DNA of 13,392 nt from Firmicutes bacterium UBA5486 (lineage in GTDB: Bacteria > Bacillota > UBA4882 > UBA10575): the NCBI GenBank assembly GCA_002427045.1, contig DIPO01000060.1:1-13392 (forward strand), given 5' to 3'. The translations under genes were made by a program, and so were the position numbers. Positions 5,992-12,718 of the stretch are shown one piece after another (the stretch's first letter is position 1; each line of letters opens with the position of its first letter). A model generated the notes under the pieces. It was not told where the DNA came from, searched no databases, and worked only from the letters and a program-made list of their open reading frames with translations.

Positions 5992-6303
5992 TTGGAAACA
6001 ATGCATGAGGAACATTCAAAAGTATTTAAAGCACTTTGCGATGAAAAACGCTTGCGCATACTCGAGATGCTTCGTAACGGAGAAAAGTGCGCATGTCAAC
6101 TGCTTGAAAATATAGATATTGGACAGTCTTCGCTCTCTTATCATATGAAGATACTTGTAGAATCGGGCATTGTAGAAAGCAGGAAAGATGGTAAGTGGAC
6201 ACATTATAAGATTTCGAAGCAAGGCAGTAAAGATGCTATTGAACTTTTAAGGAAGCTGACGATAATAGATTTTAACAACGAAAATGATAACTGCTGTAAA
6301 TAG
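5992..6303 (+). CDS. arsR: ArsR/SmtB-family metalloregulator
   Basis: A 103-residue winged-helix repressor. TTG at 5992 is the likely start because GGGGGTGG lies just upstream at about 5980-5986; ATG at 6001 is an alternative that would lose three residues. The fold runs from FKALCDEKRLRILEML (dimer and first helices) through SSLSYHMKILVESGIV (recognition helix, about 46-62) to the wing at RKDGKWTHYKIS. Cys33 and Cys35 in KCACQLL correspond to the Cys-x-Cys of the classic ArsR helix that binds arsenite or antimonite. A vicinal Cys101-Cys102 pair at the C terminus may supply a further thiol ligand. It is first in the operon and probably represses its own promoter through the GATATG/CATATC repeats. 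The inducer is most likely trivalent arsenic or a similar thiol-binding metal. Confidence 0.9.
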   Translation: METMHEEHSKVFKALCDEKRLRILEMLRNGEKCACQLLENIDIGQSSLSYHMKILVESGIVESRKDGKWTHYKISKQGSKDAIELLRKLTIIDFNNENDNCCK

Positions 6304-6384
6304 TAAAGGATGAAACTAAATTGATTTATTGTTACAAGAATAACCCTGCTTATATTTCTAATTTGAAAGTGAGGATATTGTGTA

Positions 6385-7398
6385 ATGGAGGCAATTAAGG
6401 CTATATGGGGCTTTATTCAAAACCAAATACTTGGCATGAAATGGTTGAATGATTTAATAGGTAATGGATTATTAGCATTAGGGTTAGATACATCCAACCG
6501 TTGGATTGGAAGTATCCAGTTTTTTGTTTATGATGTTATTAAGATTACCCTTTTATTATGTTTTCTGATTTATATCATTAGCTACATTCAAAGTTATTTT
6601 CCACCAGAACGAAGCAAAAAGATATTAGGCCGGTTTCATGGCATTGGAGCAAACTCAGTTGCTGCCCTGCTGGGAACGGTAACTCCGTTCTGTTCATGCT
6701 CGTCTATACCATTATTTATAGGCTTCACATCCGCAGGTTTACCGCTTGGAGTGACTTTTTCATTTCTTATCTCTTCTCCAATGGTAGATCTCGGCTCTCT
6801 TGTCTTATTGATGAGTATATTTGGAACAAAGGTTGCTATTTTATATGTGATATTCGGACTTGTAATAGCAGTGATCGGTGGTACTGTCATCGAGAAAATG
6901 CACATGGAAAAGCATGTGGAAAGTTTTATTTTATCAGTTGGAAGTGTTGATATAGAGTCTCCAGAACTGACAAAAAAAGACCGGCTGATGTATGCGAAAG
7001 AGCAAATGCTTTCAACCTTTAAAAAAGTTTTACCGTATATCCTTATCGGTGTTGGAATAGGAGCAATGATCCATAACTGGATTCCCGAGGAATGGGTGGT
7101 ATCCCTGCTTGGAAGGAATAACCCATTCGGTGTAATATTGGCGACACTGATCGGCGTACCAATGTATGCCGACATCTTTGGTACTATTCCTATTGCGGAA
7201 GCACTGCTATTTAAAGGGGCACAGCTGGGCACGGTATTATCTTTTATGATGGGGGTCACTACTTTGTCCTTACCATCCATGATCATGCTTCGCAAGGCTG
7301 CTAAGCCGAAGCTACTGGCATTGTTTATTGCTATTTGTACGATCGGAATTATACTTGTCGGTTATCTGTTCAATGCTTTACAGCCTTTTATTGTGTAG
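6385..7398 (+). CDS. ArsP-type permease (DUF318/UPF0718 family)
   Basis: A 337-residue membrane protein with about eight hydrophobic segments, in two halves joined by a charged cytoplasmic-looking loop (about 175-215, SPELTKKDRLMYAKEQ). The family signature TPFCSCSSIPLFIGF is present, with Cys103 and Cys105 in a membrane region, and the second half carries GVPMYADIFGTIPIAEAL. Family members include ArsP, which exports methylated or aromatic trivalent arsenicals; many others are unassigned. The start is supported by a moderate site (GAAAGTGAGG) ending about 10 bases upstream. It follows arsR by 81 bases and precedes the ferredoxin fusion by 14, so it belongs to the operon. Efflux of a thiol-reactive metalloid or organoarsenical is the best guess; the substrate cannot be read from sequence. 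Confidence 0.85.
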   Translation: MEAIKAIWGFIQNQILGMKWLNDLIGNGLLALGLDTSNRWIGSIQFFVYDVIKITLLLCFLIYIISYIQSYFPPERSKKILGRFHGIGANSVAALLGTVTPFCSCSSIPLFIGFTSAGLPLGVTFSFLISSPMVDLGSLVLLMSIFGTKVAILYVIFGLVIAVIGGTVIEKMHMEKHVESFILSVGSVDIESPELTKKDRLMYAKEQMLSTFKKVLPYILIGVGIGAMIHNWIPEEWVVSLLGRNNPFGVILATLIGVPMYADIFGTIPIAEALLFKGAQLGTVLSFMMGVTTLSLPSMIMLRKAAKPKLLALFIAICTIGIILVGYLFNALQPFIV

Positions 7399-7412
7399 GG
7401 GGGAATATTATT

Positions 7413-8174
7413 ATGTCAAAAACTTGGTATCCTGTTATTGACTATCTTAATTGTTGCGAATGCGGTACATGTGTAACAAAGTGCCCACATGGCGTTTACG
7501 ATGTTGAAAAGGCACCCTCTCCTGTTGTAAAGAATCCCGAGGCATGTATTGCTCACTGTCACGGTTGCGGGAATCTTTGCCCGGTTGGAGCAATTACCTA
7601 TGTTGGAGAAGACACGGGTTGGATGCCGCCAAACGGCAGCCAAGCAGATGAAGAACCATGTTGCTCCTGCGGTTGTGAAGATGTTACTAATAAGACGGTG
7701 GTTATTGATTATCTCTATCTTGACCTGCAAAGTTGTGACCGCTGTATTGTAACAGACGGCGTTTTGGACGATGTTATGATGATTCTTACCCCGGCATTGA
7801 AGCTTGCTGGCTACGAAGTGGTATATAACAAAACTGAAATTGAAACAGAAGAGCTTGCCCGGAAGTATCAATTCCTTTCTTCTCCAACCATTCGTGTGAA
7901 TGGAAATGATATTTGCCAATCAGTAGCAGAGAATAGTTGTGGTTGCTGTAGTGAAATTAGCGAATCAGATGTGGAATGTAGAGTGTTTGAGTATAATGGC
8001 GAAACTTATGAGGTGCCACCCAAAGAAATGCTTGCAGAAGCAATTCTTCGAAATGTCTTTGGATTGTCTGAGCATAGTTGTACCTGCAGCGATTATGAGC
8101 TTCCTGAAAATTTAGAGACATTTTTTAAAGGAAAGAAAAATACAGAATGCTCATGCGGAGGTAACTGCTGCTGA
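7413..8174 (+). CDS. Cysteine-rich ferredoxin fused to DUF2703 domain
   Basis: A 253-residue cytoplasmic protein with 26 cysteines. ATG 7413 is chosen since GGGGGG lies just before it; an upstream in-frame start at 7335 would overlap the permease gene. Residues 1-65 form a two-cluster ferredoxin: C14-x2-C17-x2-C20-x3-C24-P, then C45-x3-C49-x2-C52-x3-C56-P. A cysteine knot CCSCGC (83-88) links to the DUF2703 part (about 95-230), which looks thioredoxin-like, with CDRC at 108-111 and a likely cis-proline in SSPTIRVNG (Pro158), plus SCGCC at 175-179. The tail ends CSCGGNCC. It is likely an electron-transfer or thiol-redox protein acting on a metalloid or metal with the neighbouring permease and CxxC protein. 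The family's reaction is not known to me. The second cluster's x3 first spacing is slightly unusual. Confidence 0.8.
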   Translation: MSKTWYPVIDYLNCCECGTCVTKCPHGVYDVEKAPSPVVKNPEACIAHCHGCGNLCPVGAITYVGEDTGWMPPNGSQADEEPCCSCGCEDVTNKTVVIDYLYLDLQSCDRCIVTDGVLDDVMMILTPALKLAGYEVVYNKTEIETEELARKYQFLSSPTIRVNGNDICQSVAENSCGCCSEISESDVECRVFEYNGETYEVPPKEMLAEAILRNVFGLSEHSCTCSDYELPENLETFFKGKKNTECSCGGNCC

Positions 8175-8230
8175 TGGATAAGAAAAAATTTTTAGCTAGA
8201 ATATTGGTTCCGGTATTGATTACCATATAA
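8174..8230 (+). CDS. 18-residue hydrophobic peptide, possible gene remnant
   Basis: ATG at 8174 overlaps the TGA of the ferredoxin-DUF2703 gene (TGATG), the usual form of coupled translation. It encodes MDKKKFLARILVPVLITI and stops at 8228-8230. A basic start followed by a hydrophobic run looks like the beginning of a membrane or exported protein. It may be a true membrane micropeptide, or the stub of a formerly longer gene, such as the lipoprotein-like thioredoxin partners found in related ars operons. There is no separate ribosome binding site. Confidence 0.35.
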   Translation: MDKKKFLARILVPVLITI

Positions 8231-8257
8231 AATAATACGAAAAAGGAGAGATTGATT

Positions 8258-8608
8258 ATGGCATTGTTTGGAAAGAAAAACAAAAAAGAAGAAACCTCAT
8301 CCTGCTGTTGTGGTGGTAGCTGCAATGCTGAGACTATGGCAAAGGCAGAGAAGGCAAAGTCAGAAGGTGCTTCTGTAAAAATACTCGGAAGCGGTTGTGC
8401 TAAATGCAACCAGCTAGAGGCTGTCACAAAAGAAGCATTACAACAGCTTGGAATGGATACTACCATCGATCATATAACGGATTTTCCACAAATTGCCGCT
8501 TATGGAGTTATGACAACTCCGGCTCTTGTGGTTGATGGTAAAGTGGTTTCTTATGGGAAAGTGTTGAAAACTGAAGAAGTTATAAAAATATTGCAGAAGG
8601 TCAGATAG
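8258..8608 (+). CDS. Thioredoxin-like CxxC protein with cysteine-rich N terminus
   Basis: A 116-residue small thioredoxin-fold protein of the 'redox-active disulfide protein 2' (TM0996-like) group. The start is ATG 8258, with AAAAGGAGAG at 8241-8250; a TTG two codons earlier is less likely. Residues 1-37 are charged and hold a cysteine cluster, CCCGGSC (16-22). The fold begins at VKILGSGCAKC with active-site Cys47 and Cys50, and the cis-proline is Pro88 in MTTPALVVDG. The protein is predicted cytoplasmic. Members of this family are often found beside or fused to DUF318 permeases. It probably passes electrons or a thiol-bound metalloid between cell thiols, the ferredoxin-DUF2703 protein and the permease. 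It is the last gene of the operon; no convincing terminator follows. Confidence 0.85.
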   Translation: MALFGKKNKKEETSSCCCGGSCNAETMAKAEKAKSEGASVKILGSGCAKCNQLEAVTKEALQQLGMDTTIDHITDFPQIAAYGVMTTPALVVDGKVVSYGKVLKTEEVIKILQKVR

Positions 8609-8696
8609 ATAGCTGGCTTTTATATTAACGCGATATCTTCCCATATATGTAATTTAAAAGGCGTTTTTGGTAAAAAGACAATTTCTCATTTAAGTA

Positions 8697-8725
8697 TTGA
8701 CAAAAGGATATTTATACTATATAGT
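8697..8725 (+). promoter_or_regulatory. Sigma-A promoter of the marR-MATE operon
   Basis: TTGACA at 8697-8702 and TATAGT at 8720-8725 are 17 bases apart, a near-consensus promoter. The transcript would start near 8732, about 46 bases before the marR start codon. Confidence 0.88.
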
Positions 8726-8744
8726 TGCAGGCGCAACAGTTGCA
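8723..8744 (+). promoter_or_regulatory. Candidate MarR operator
   Basis: GTTGC (8724-8728) and GCAAC (8733-8737) form an inverted repeat overlapping the end of the -10 box and the transcript start. A further direct copy, AGTTGCA at 8738-8744, repeats the one at 8723-8729 fifteen bases on. TTGC-type palindromes are typical of MarR-family sites, and binding here would block the promoter. Repression by the encoded MarR is inferred. Confidence 0.65.
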
Positions 8745-8777
8745 ATAGACACCATATTATATTTGGAGGAAAATAGG

Positions 8778-9233
8778 ATGTTTTTAAAAAACGTAGCGGC
8801 TATTTCAAGATATGGATATATCTATGCCCATAGAAATCTTAAGAACATAGATATCGCTGGGTCTGAACATTCAATTGTGATTTATCTGTCTAGGCATGAT
8901 GGAGTAAATCAAGAAAGCATATCCGAAGCTTTAATGCTTGACAAGGGAACAATTGCTAAAAACTTAGCGCAGCTTGAAGAGAAAAATTTTATTACTCGAG
9001 TAGTAAATCAAGAAAATCGGAGGGAAAAAATCATATCTCTAACTGAATATGGGAAATCTGTAGTTAATGTTGTTTTAAGTGTTTCGGAGAAATGGGAAAA
9101 TGATGTATTAAACGGATTAACCCCACAAGAAAAGGATGATTTTCATCGACTTAGTGAAAAAATTGCCTACAATGCAAAAATGATTGCAGATAATAATGGA
9201 CAGGAGAGAGAGAATGAAAGAAAATCGAATTAA
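8778..9233 (+). CDS. MarR-family transcription regulator
   Basis: A 151-residue winged-helix regulator. ATG 8778 is preferred because GGAGG lies at 8765-8769; an upstream in-frame start at 8697 would place the promoter inside the gene. The centre has GVNQESISEALMLDKGTIAKNLAQLEEKNFITR (helix-turn-helix, about residues 43-75) and the wing NQENRREKIISLTEYG (about 78-93). Flanking helices at both ends would form the dimer. MarR proteins bind phenolic or lipophilic compounds and let go of DNA. Here it precedes and overlaps by 20 bases a MATE efflux gene, a common regulator-pump pair. It is likely self-repressed through the GTTGC/GCAAC sequence at its promoter. Confidence 0.88.
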   Translation: MFLKNVAAISRYGYIYAHRNLKNIDIAGSEHSIVIYLSRHDGVNQESISEALMLDKGTIAKNLAQLEEKNFITRVVNQENRREKIISLTEYGKSVVNVVLSVSEKWENDVLNGLTPQEKDDFHRLSEKIAYNAKMIADNNGQERENERKSN

Positions 9234-10635
9234 ACTATTAAGTGAGGCACCCGTAACTAAAGCAATATTTGTAATGTCGCTACCTGTTGTTATGGGGATG
9301 ATGGTACAGGTATTCTATAACTTGGTAGATACTTATTTTATAGGAAGATTAAATGACCCATATCAGCTTGCTGCAGCCAATATAGCTGCCCCTGTATTTA
9401 TGATGATGATGGCACTTGCCGGAATTATTGGGACCGGAGCAGCATCATATATCTCTCGATGCCTTGGGGAAAAAAATCAGGAACAAGCAGATAAAACCCT
9501 TGCCATTAGTATTGTCATCTGTATAGTATTGGGTTTAGTTACAATGCTTGCGGGTATTTTATTATTAAAACCACTTATTTCTGTTCTGGGAGCAAGTGCT
9601 GAAACCTTTAAATTTACCTATGACTATGTTTTGATAATATTAATTGGTAGTATCCCTATTATGTGTAACTTCGCTATGGGGCAACTATTACGTGCCGAAG
9701 GTGATGCAATGGGATCCATGGTCGGGATGCTGATTGGAACGATCGTTAATATTATTTTAGATCCAGTATTTATTTTTGCGTTGGGCATGGGTATGCAAGG
9801 TGCTGCGATTGCCACTGTTTTAGGAAACAGTTCAGCACTATTATTCTATTGCTATCGCTATGCAAGTGGAAAAACTCTTTTGAAAGTGAAACTTTCTCTA
9901 TTCTCATTTAACAGGACGATCTGGAAAGAAATATTTGTCATTGGCACACCGGCCTCTCTTAGCCAGCTCCTGGTGAGTGTATCAATGATTGTATGCAATA
10001 ATATAGCTGCAGGTTATAGTGATATAGTGGTTGCTGGTTTTGGCGTATCGGTTAAAATAATAACGATAGGAACTTTTATCTTTATGGGTTTTGCTGCCGG
10101 TTGCCAGCCACTTGTAGGATTTAATTATGGTGCTAAGAATTTAGAACGAGTCATGGCGATTATAAAAAAAGGGGTTATGATCACTTCAACAATCGGTATA
10201 ATCTTGAGTGTGGTTTTTGGTATATTTGCTCGTAATATAATTAGCTTTTTTATATCTACACCGGAGGTTGTAGATGCAGGTACGATAATTCTACGTGCCC
10301 AGATGCTATCTTTGCCTTTTGTTGGGGGCCAAATGCTGTGTAGAACAACGGTTCAAGCTATGGGAAAAGCACTACCAGCTTTATTCCTTTCAATATCAAG
10401 ACAAGGCCTCTTTTATTTGCCGCTGTTGTTTATTTTAAATATGATCTTTGGATTTAATGGTTTTATTTATGCGCAACCGATAACCGATGTTTTGATGCTG
10501 ATAATTTCAGCATTGATTTTACTAAATATCATTAATAAAGACTCACTTATGAATAATGAGCTTGCAAAAGTAAAGATGGAAGGCAAGCTAAAACTTGAAA
10601 AGCCTAGGTTAGAGTCAAGTCATGATGAAACTTGA
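9214..10635 (+). CDS. MATE-family multidrug efflux transporter
   Basis: A 473-residue inner-membrane protein with about twelve hydrophobic segments in two similar halves. It is an ion-driven antiporter exporting cationic or lipophilic drugs. The first half starts with PVVMGMMVQVFYNLVDTYFIGRL (about residues 23-45), a MATE hallmark, and GAASYISRCLGEKNQEQADKT. The second half shows PASLSQLLVSVSMIVCNN and the matching GFAAGCQPLVGFNYGAKNLERV. This fits the MepA-like branch common in Bacillota. The start at 9214 has AGGAGAGAGAG upstream and lies within the end of marR, indicating coupled translation; an in-frame ATG at 9184 is less suitable. Length and motifs look complete. The drug set is unknown; induction by ligands of the preceding MarR is expected. 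Confidence 0.92.
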   Translation: MKENRIKLLSEAPVTKAIFVMSLPVVMGMMVQVFYNLVDTYFIGRLNDPYQLAAANIAAPVFMMMMALAGIIGTGAASYISRCLGEKNQEQADKTLAISIVICIVLGLVTMLAGILLLKPLISVLGASAETFKFTYDYVLIILIGSIPIMCNFAMGQLLRAEGDAMGSMVGMLIGTIVNIILDPVFIFALGMGMQGAAIATVLGNSSALLFYCYRYASGKTLLKVKLSLFSFNRTIWKEIFVIGTPASLSQLLVSVSMIVCNNIAAGYSDIVVAGFGVSVKIITIGTFIFMGFAAGCQPLVGFNYGAKNLERVMAIIKKGVMITSTIGIILSVVFGIFARNIISFFISTPEVVDAGTIILRAQMLSLPFVGGQMLCRTTVQAMGKALPALFLSISRQGLFYLPLLFILNMIFGFNGFIYAQPITDVLMLIISALILLNIINKDSLMNNELAKVKMEGKLKLEKPRLESSHDET

Positions 10636-10651
10636 TTAAAATATGCCCACT

Positions 10652-10755
10652 ATGCCAAAATCATTCCAATTGGCGATTTAAAAAATACAAGTGAGATTTC
10701 ACAGATGTGCCATGAATCGGATGAACCTATTTTTGTAACGAAAAACGGATATTAG
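10652..10755 (+). pseudogene. Phd/YefM antitoxin N-terminal remnant
   Basis: From 10657 the DNA reads KIIPIGDLKNTSEISQM and continues CHESDEPIFVTKNGY to a TAG at 10753-10755. This is the typical DNA-binding N-terminal half of Phd/YefM antitoxins. The likely ATG (10652) is out of frame by one lost base, and the C-terminal half and the toxin gene are missing. It is therefore a broken gene. It lies just after the MATE gene. The matching antitoxin tail and toxin start are seen 5 kb upstream at 5666-5836. Confidence 0.7.
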
Positions 10756-10814
10756 ACGAGGAATATGTAAAAAAATCATCAAGGTTTTTTTAATGAAAAC
10801 GTCTCGTTGTAGTT

Positions 10815-10854
10815 AAACACCCCGCTCGACTATTAATTAGCAAGCGGGGTGTTT
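10815..10854. terminator. Bidirectional terminator between converging genes
   Basis: A perfect 12-bp inverted repeat (10815-10826 with 10843-10854, core ACCCCGC/GCGGGGT) encloses a 16-base AT-rich loop. The arms end in AAA/TTT, so each strand has a short T run. It lies between the plus-strand MATE gene and the minus-strand RHH gene and can serve both transcripts. Confidence 0.8.
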
Positions 10855-10883
10855 GGTAAAATATTTCGCTATCCGATTGGGTT

Positions 10884-11081
10884 CTACCGCTCCGGTGTCT
10901 TCTTCTCAGCTAAATGATCCGGGATATATTTGCCGGTTTTTTTCCTTTGCCGGACACATTCGGTGAGCAGATATTCGATCTGGCCATTAATCGATCGGAA
11001 ATCATTCTCAGCCCAGGCCGCAATCTCCTCATACAGCTTTTGCGATAGACGAAGTGGAATTTGCTTTTTAGTATTAGCCAA
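10884..11081 (-). CDS. Small ribbon-helix-helix (Arc-type) DNA-binding protein
   Basis: A 65-residue basic protein. The strand QIPLRLSQKLYEEIAAWAENDFRSINGQIEYLLTECV is typical of the ribbon-helix-helix fold: a short beta strand (IPLRL) that enters the DNA groove as a dimer, then two helices with the FRSINGQIEYLL turn. The tail is charged. The only plausible start is TTG at 11079-11081, two bases after the SPFH stop, so translation probably depends on coupling; no good ribosome binding site is visible. Members of this group look like Arc or antitoxin-type regulators. No toxin is seen next to it. As the second gene of the SPFH operon it may control that operon's promoter, which carries three evenly spaced ATGATAT boxes, the kind of array that RHH dimers bind side by side. 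Confidence 0.75.
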   Translation of the reverse strand: MANTKKQIPLRLSQKLYEEIAAWAENDFRSINGQIEYLLTECVRQRKKTGKYIPDHLAEKKTPER

Positions 11082-11083
11082 TG

Positions 11084-12103
11084 CTAATAAAGACTGCCGC
11101 TGTTGACGACAGGCTGGGCATCTTTATTACCACAAAGGATAACAAGTAAATTAGATACCATAGCAGCCTTACGCTCCTCATCAAGTTTGACCACATCATT
11201 ATCATTAAGTTTCTCCAAAGCCATCTCTACCATACTTACGGCGCCGTCGACGATCATCTTTCTGGCGTCAATAATGGCGCTGGCTTGCTGCCTTTGTAGC
11301 ATGACGGCAGCAATTTCCGGAGCGTAAGCAAGATAGGTAATGCGTGCTTCGATAATTTCTAGACCGGCATCTTCCACTTTATCTTGAATTTCCTTGCGGA
11401 TACGCTCAGCTACTATCGAGCTGGAACCACGGAGACTGCCTTCGTCCGGCTCGCCATCACCTGTGGTGTCAATTCCCTGGGCCACATCATAAGGGTAGAT
11501 GCGGACGATATTTCTGACGGCGCTATCGCATTGCAGCGAGAGATATTCTTTGTAATTATCCACATTGAAAACAGCCTTGGCGGTGTCAACGACTTTCCAC
11601 ATGACGGCAATACCAATTTCCACGGGATTACCTAAAACATCATTCACTTTTTGCTTGCTATTATTTAAGGTCATGATTTTAAGCGAAATCTTTTTACTTG
11701 ACCCGTTGCTTTGCATAACATTTCCCGTAGAAGAAATGGTAAGCTTAGAACTACTGTCCACATCTCCGCTTTGACCAAGACGGGTCCTGGCAGCGGGATT
11801 TACCGCCACTGAGAAAGGATGTACATAATAGAAGCCTGGGTCTTTTAGGGTACCGAGATATTTCCCGAACAGAGTAAGAACTAAGGCCTCTTGGGGCTTG
11901 ATGATCTTAAGGCCCAAAAAGGGGATAAATCCAATGGTTACCCAGAAAATCCCGGCCGCCAAAAGCAGCCCGCCTATACCGCCAGATCCTCCTTGGATGA
12001 GGAATCCCCCTACAATAATGAGGGCAATGGCTATGAGGTAGAGGAGGATAAATAGAATTAACTTGGGCATCCCGGCTTTTGCTTTTAATACATGTTCTTT
12101 CAT
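11084..12103 (-). CDS. SPFH/Band 7 (stomatin-like) membrane protein
   Basis: A 339-residue protein with two N-terminal membrane segments (about residues 14-36 and 43-64, joined by a glycine-rich GGSGGIGG turn). An SPFH domain follows from about 65 (GLKIIKPQEALVLTLFGKYLGTLKDPGFYYVHPF). The later part has VMWKVVDTAKAVFNVDNYKEYL, an EEGSL-like acidic loop, and the ERIRKEIQDKVEDAGLEIIEARITYLAYAPEI helix that leads to a coiled coil ending near 300. SPFH proteins form large ring-like oligomers that organise membrane microdomains, often with a protease or ion channel. No NfeD-type partner is present here. GGAAAGGAG on the minus strand (plus 12110-12118) supports the start. The downstream gene is an RHH regulator two bases away. 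Its base composition looks less AT-rich than the flanks. Confidence 0.88.
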   Translation of the reverse strand: MKEHVLKAKAGMPKLILFILLYLIAIALIIVGGFLIQGGSGGIGGLLLAAGIFWVTIGFIPFLGLKIIKPQEALVLTLFGKYLGTLKDPGFYYVHPFSVAVNPAARTRLGQSGDVDSSSKLTISSTGNVMQSNGSSKKISLKIMTLNNSKQKVNDVLGNPVEIGIAVMWKVVDTAKAVFNVDNYKEYLSLQCDSAVRNIVRIYPYDVAQGIDTTGDGEPDEGSLRGSSSIVAERIRKEIQDKVEDAGLEIIEARITYLAYAPEIAAVMLQRQQASAIIDARKMIVDGAVSMVEMALEKLNDNDVVKLDEERKAAMVSNLLVILCGNKDAQPVVNSGSLY

Positions 12104-12125
12104 AATTTTCTCCTTTCCTATCAGA

Positions 12126-12165
12126 ATGATATATATATGATATCATAATGATATTAACTATACAA
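12126..12165 (-). promoter_or_regulatory. SPFH promoter with three phased ATGATAT boxes
   Basis: On the minus strand, TTGTAT (plus 12160-12165) and TATCAT (plus 12137-12142), 17 bases apart, make a fair promoter for the SPFH gene. Overlapping it are three copies of ATGATAT on the plus strand, starting at 12126, 12137 and 12148. They are exactly 11 bases apart, so all face the same side of the helix; the middle one is also part of a 10-base palindrome ATGATATCAT (12137-12146) and covers the -10 box. This suits a repressor that binds in tandem. Confidence 0.6.
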
Positions 12166-12177
12166 GTATATTTGGAG

Positions 12178-12718
12178 CTTTTTGCGTTGTTTTTTGATTT
12201 AATTATCCCCATACAATTTACAGATAGCATGCGATCTTGCCTATTAAAGGATACAACCGAAGACAAGCTGATGGAGATAATTGAATACAAAGCATTAAAT
12301 GGTGGGAGCACTTTAGGGAAGGACTAAAAAACATCGGGCAGAAGATTAAAGACGGTAACATGGGAGTTTCCTTGCATCATGGGCAGTAAACGGTGCTTAA
12401 TTCAGTAAAAAGGGATGTGGTGGCAAGAGCTATTGCTGATTTATCATTCCATACAAAGAATCTTTATTAATCATTCATTTGCGGCATCGCAATTAACTCA
12501 ATAGAAGCGCTTGAAAAGTGCGTGAATACACGATTTGTCTAGTTTCTCATACGAAAGTATGAGGTTTTTTGTTTCATTTCATACTTTGGATCGATGACTT
12601 TTCCTGCTTTTCTTTCTAAATTAAGAAGTAGAGAGGGACAACTATGCTGGGTAAAGTGGAAGGAGTTCATAGACTTAATAGTTTGCATTAATGACACTAG
12701 ATAGAATAAGGAGATGAG
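12178..12718 (+). other. Mostly decayed intergenic DNA with small ORF remnants
   Basis: No convincing gene is present between the SPFH promoter and the lipoprotein. A 32-codon frame at 12229-12327 (containing DTTEDKLMEIIEYKALNGG) has no ribosome binding site and looks like a gene fragment of unknown origin. Short readable pieces between 12330 and 12530 end in stops within a few codons. A perfect terminator at 12546-12570 has no intact gene before it. A 15-codon ORF at 12644-12691 with GAGAGGG upstream resembles nothing I know. Confidence 0.4.
12546..12570 (+). terminator. Orphan intrinsic terminator
   Basis: CTCATAC (12546-12552) pairs with GTATGAG (12557-12563) across a GAAA tetraloop and is followed by GTTTTTT to 12570. 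It is a textbook rho-independent terminator, yet the nearest intact plus-strand gene upstream is the MATE gene nearly 2 kb away. It ends either a lost gene or a small RNA. Confidence 0.85.

Noticed and set aside
6636..7295. 219-codon minus-strand ORF opposite the permease gene
   Set aside because: No ribosome binding site or recognisable domain; it mirrors the permease codons and the plus-strand frame carries clear family motifs.
7335..7412. N-terminal extension of the ferredoxin-DUF2703 protein
   Set aside because: It would overlap the permease gene by over 60 bases, while ATG 7413 has a GGGGGG site directly upstream.
7416..7919. 167-codon minus-strand ORF opposite the ferredoxin-DUF2703 gene
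   Set aside because: Shadow of a strongly supported plus-strand gene, with no protein features of its own.
8697..8777. N-terminal extension of the MarR protein from 8697
   Set aside because: This stretch holds the promoter and operator; ATG 8778 has its own GGAGG.
11907..12311. 134-codon minus-strand ORF overlapping the SPFH start
   Set aside because: It reads the SPFH gene out of frame and crosses the promoter repeats; no ribosome binding site.
12644..12691. 15-codon ORF upstream of the lipoprotein, possibly a leader peptide
   Set aside because: It has a GAGAGGG site but no regulatory codon pattern and no attenuator hairpin after it.
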